This document shows positions 5,611-5,687 of a stretch of 5,687 nt of DNA, in pieces (the first letter of the stretch is position 1; each line of letters starts with the position of its first letter). The translations under genes were made by a program, and so were the position numbers. The notes beneath the pieces were generated by a model. The model saw nothing but the letters and a program-made list of their open reading frames with translations, was not told the DNA's origin and ran no database searches. Location of the stretch: contig JANYBR010000019.1 in the NCBI GenBank assembly GCA_025360685.1, positions 1 to 5,687 on the forward strand. The letters are read 5' to 3'. The DNA comes from Pseudomonadota bacterium. Its GTDB lineage: Bacteria > Pseudomonadota > Alphaproteobacteria > Micropepsales > Micropepsaceae.

Positions 5611-5687
5611 ATGAGCGAAGTCGCAGCTGCCAGCGAATCTGAGGTGGTCGAGGCCGTGCGCCACGCCCGCGAAACGCGTTCGCCGTT
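5611..5687 (+). CDS. glcE: Probable glycolate oxidase subunit GlcE, N-terminal fragment (cut by window edge)
   Basis: Only the first 25 codons are visible (MSEVAAASESEVVEAVRHAR and a few more). The stretch ESEVVEAVRHARETRSP resembles the opening of an FAD_binding_4 domain, in which an 'add this residue range to the search' helix (xxEVxxxVxxAxxxxxP) precedes the flavin motif; GlcE is built this way. The ATG lies four bases after the glcD stop in another frame, so the two genes are very likely co-transcribed and translationally coupled. The ribosome binding site is weak (GAG at 5605-5607, overlapping the glcD stop), which also suits coupling. The name depends mainly on the position after glcD; the fragment alone is too short to prove it. 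Confidence 0.7.
   Translation, partial: MSEVAAASESEVVEAVRHARETRSP

Overview
The window looks like ordinary chromosomal DNA from a GC-rich Alphaproteobacterium. The clues are high GC with GC-rich third codon positions, a 41-residue Cys-poor L36 (rpmJ) of the kind usual in Alphaproteobacteria, and a glcD-glcE gene pair. No insertion sequence, phage gene, tRNA, rRNA, CRISPR array or other mobile element is visible. The genus cannot be told from the sequence alone.

Layout from left to right: (1) bases 1-657 (+) hold the 3' end of a penicillin-binding protein 1C gene (end of the transpeptidase domain plus the BiPBP_C domain). (2) Bases 658-1041 (-) hold a small VOC/glyoxalase-fold protein that meets the PBP gene tail to tail with no spacer. 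(3) A 101-bp divergent intergenic region contains an operator-like palindrome. (4) Bases 1143-2492 (+) hold a 12-TM MFS transporter. (5) Bases 2489-3775 (-) hold an exported MltB-type lytic transglycosylase whose stop codon overlaps that of the MFS gene. (6) A 177-bp divergent intergenic region follows, with a likely rpmJ promoter, phased A/T tracts and a leader that can fold in two exclusive ways. (7) Bases 3953-4078 (+) hold rpmJ (L36), easily missed because it is so short. (8) Bases 4125-5606 (+) hold glcD. (9) Base 5611 to the window edge (+) holds the start of a second, closely spaced gene, probably glcE.

Functionally there are two cell-wall genes (PBP1C, which builds peptidoglycan, and an MltB-type enzyme, which cleaves it). 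They are not in one operon. A divergent VOC/MFS pair may share regulation. A glycolate oxidase operon feeds glycolate into glyoxylate metabolism, and rpmJ sits 46 bp upstream of it with no visible terminator between.

I found no convincing new multi-gene system. The points most worth a second look are small: the two-state leader in front of rpmJ that could mask its ribosome binding site, the G8 run in the candidate rpmJ promoter spacer, the eight-histidine run at the mature N-terminus of the lytic transglycosylase, and the palindrome between the VOC and MFS genes.
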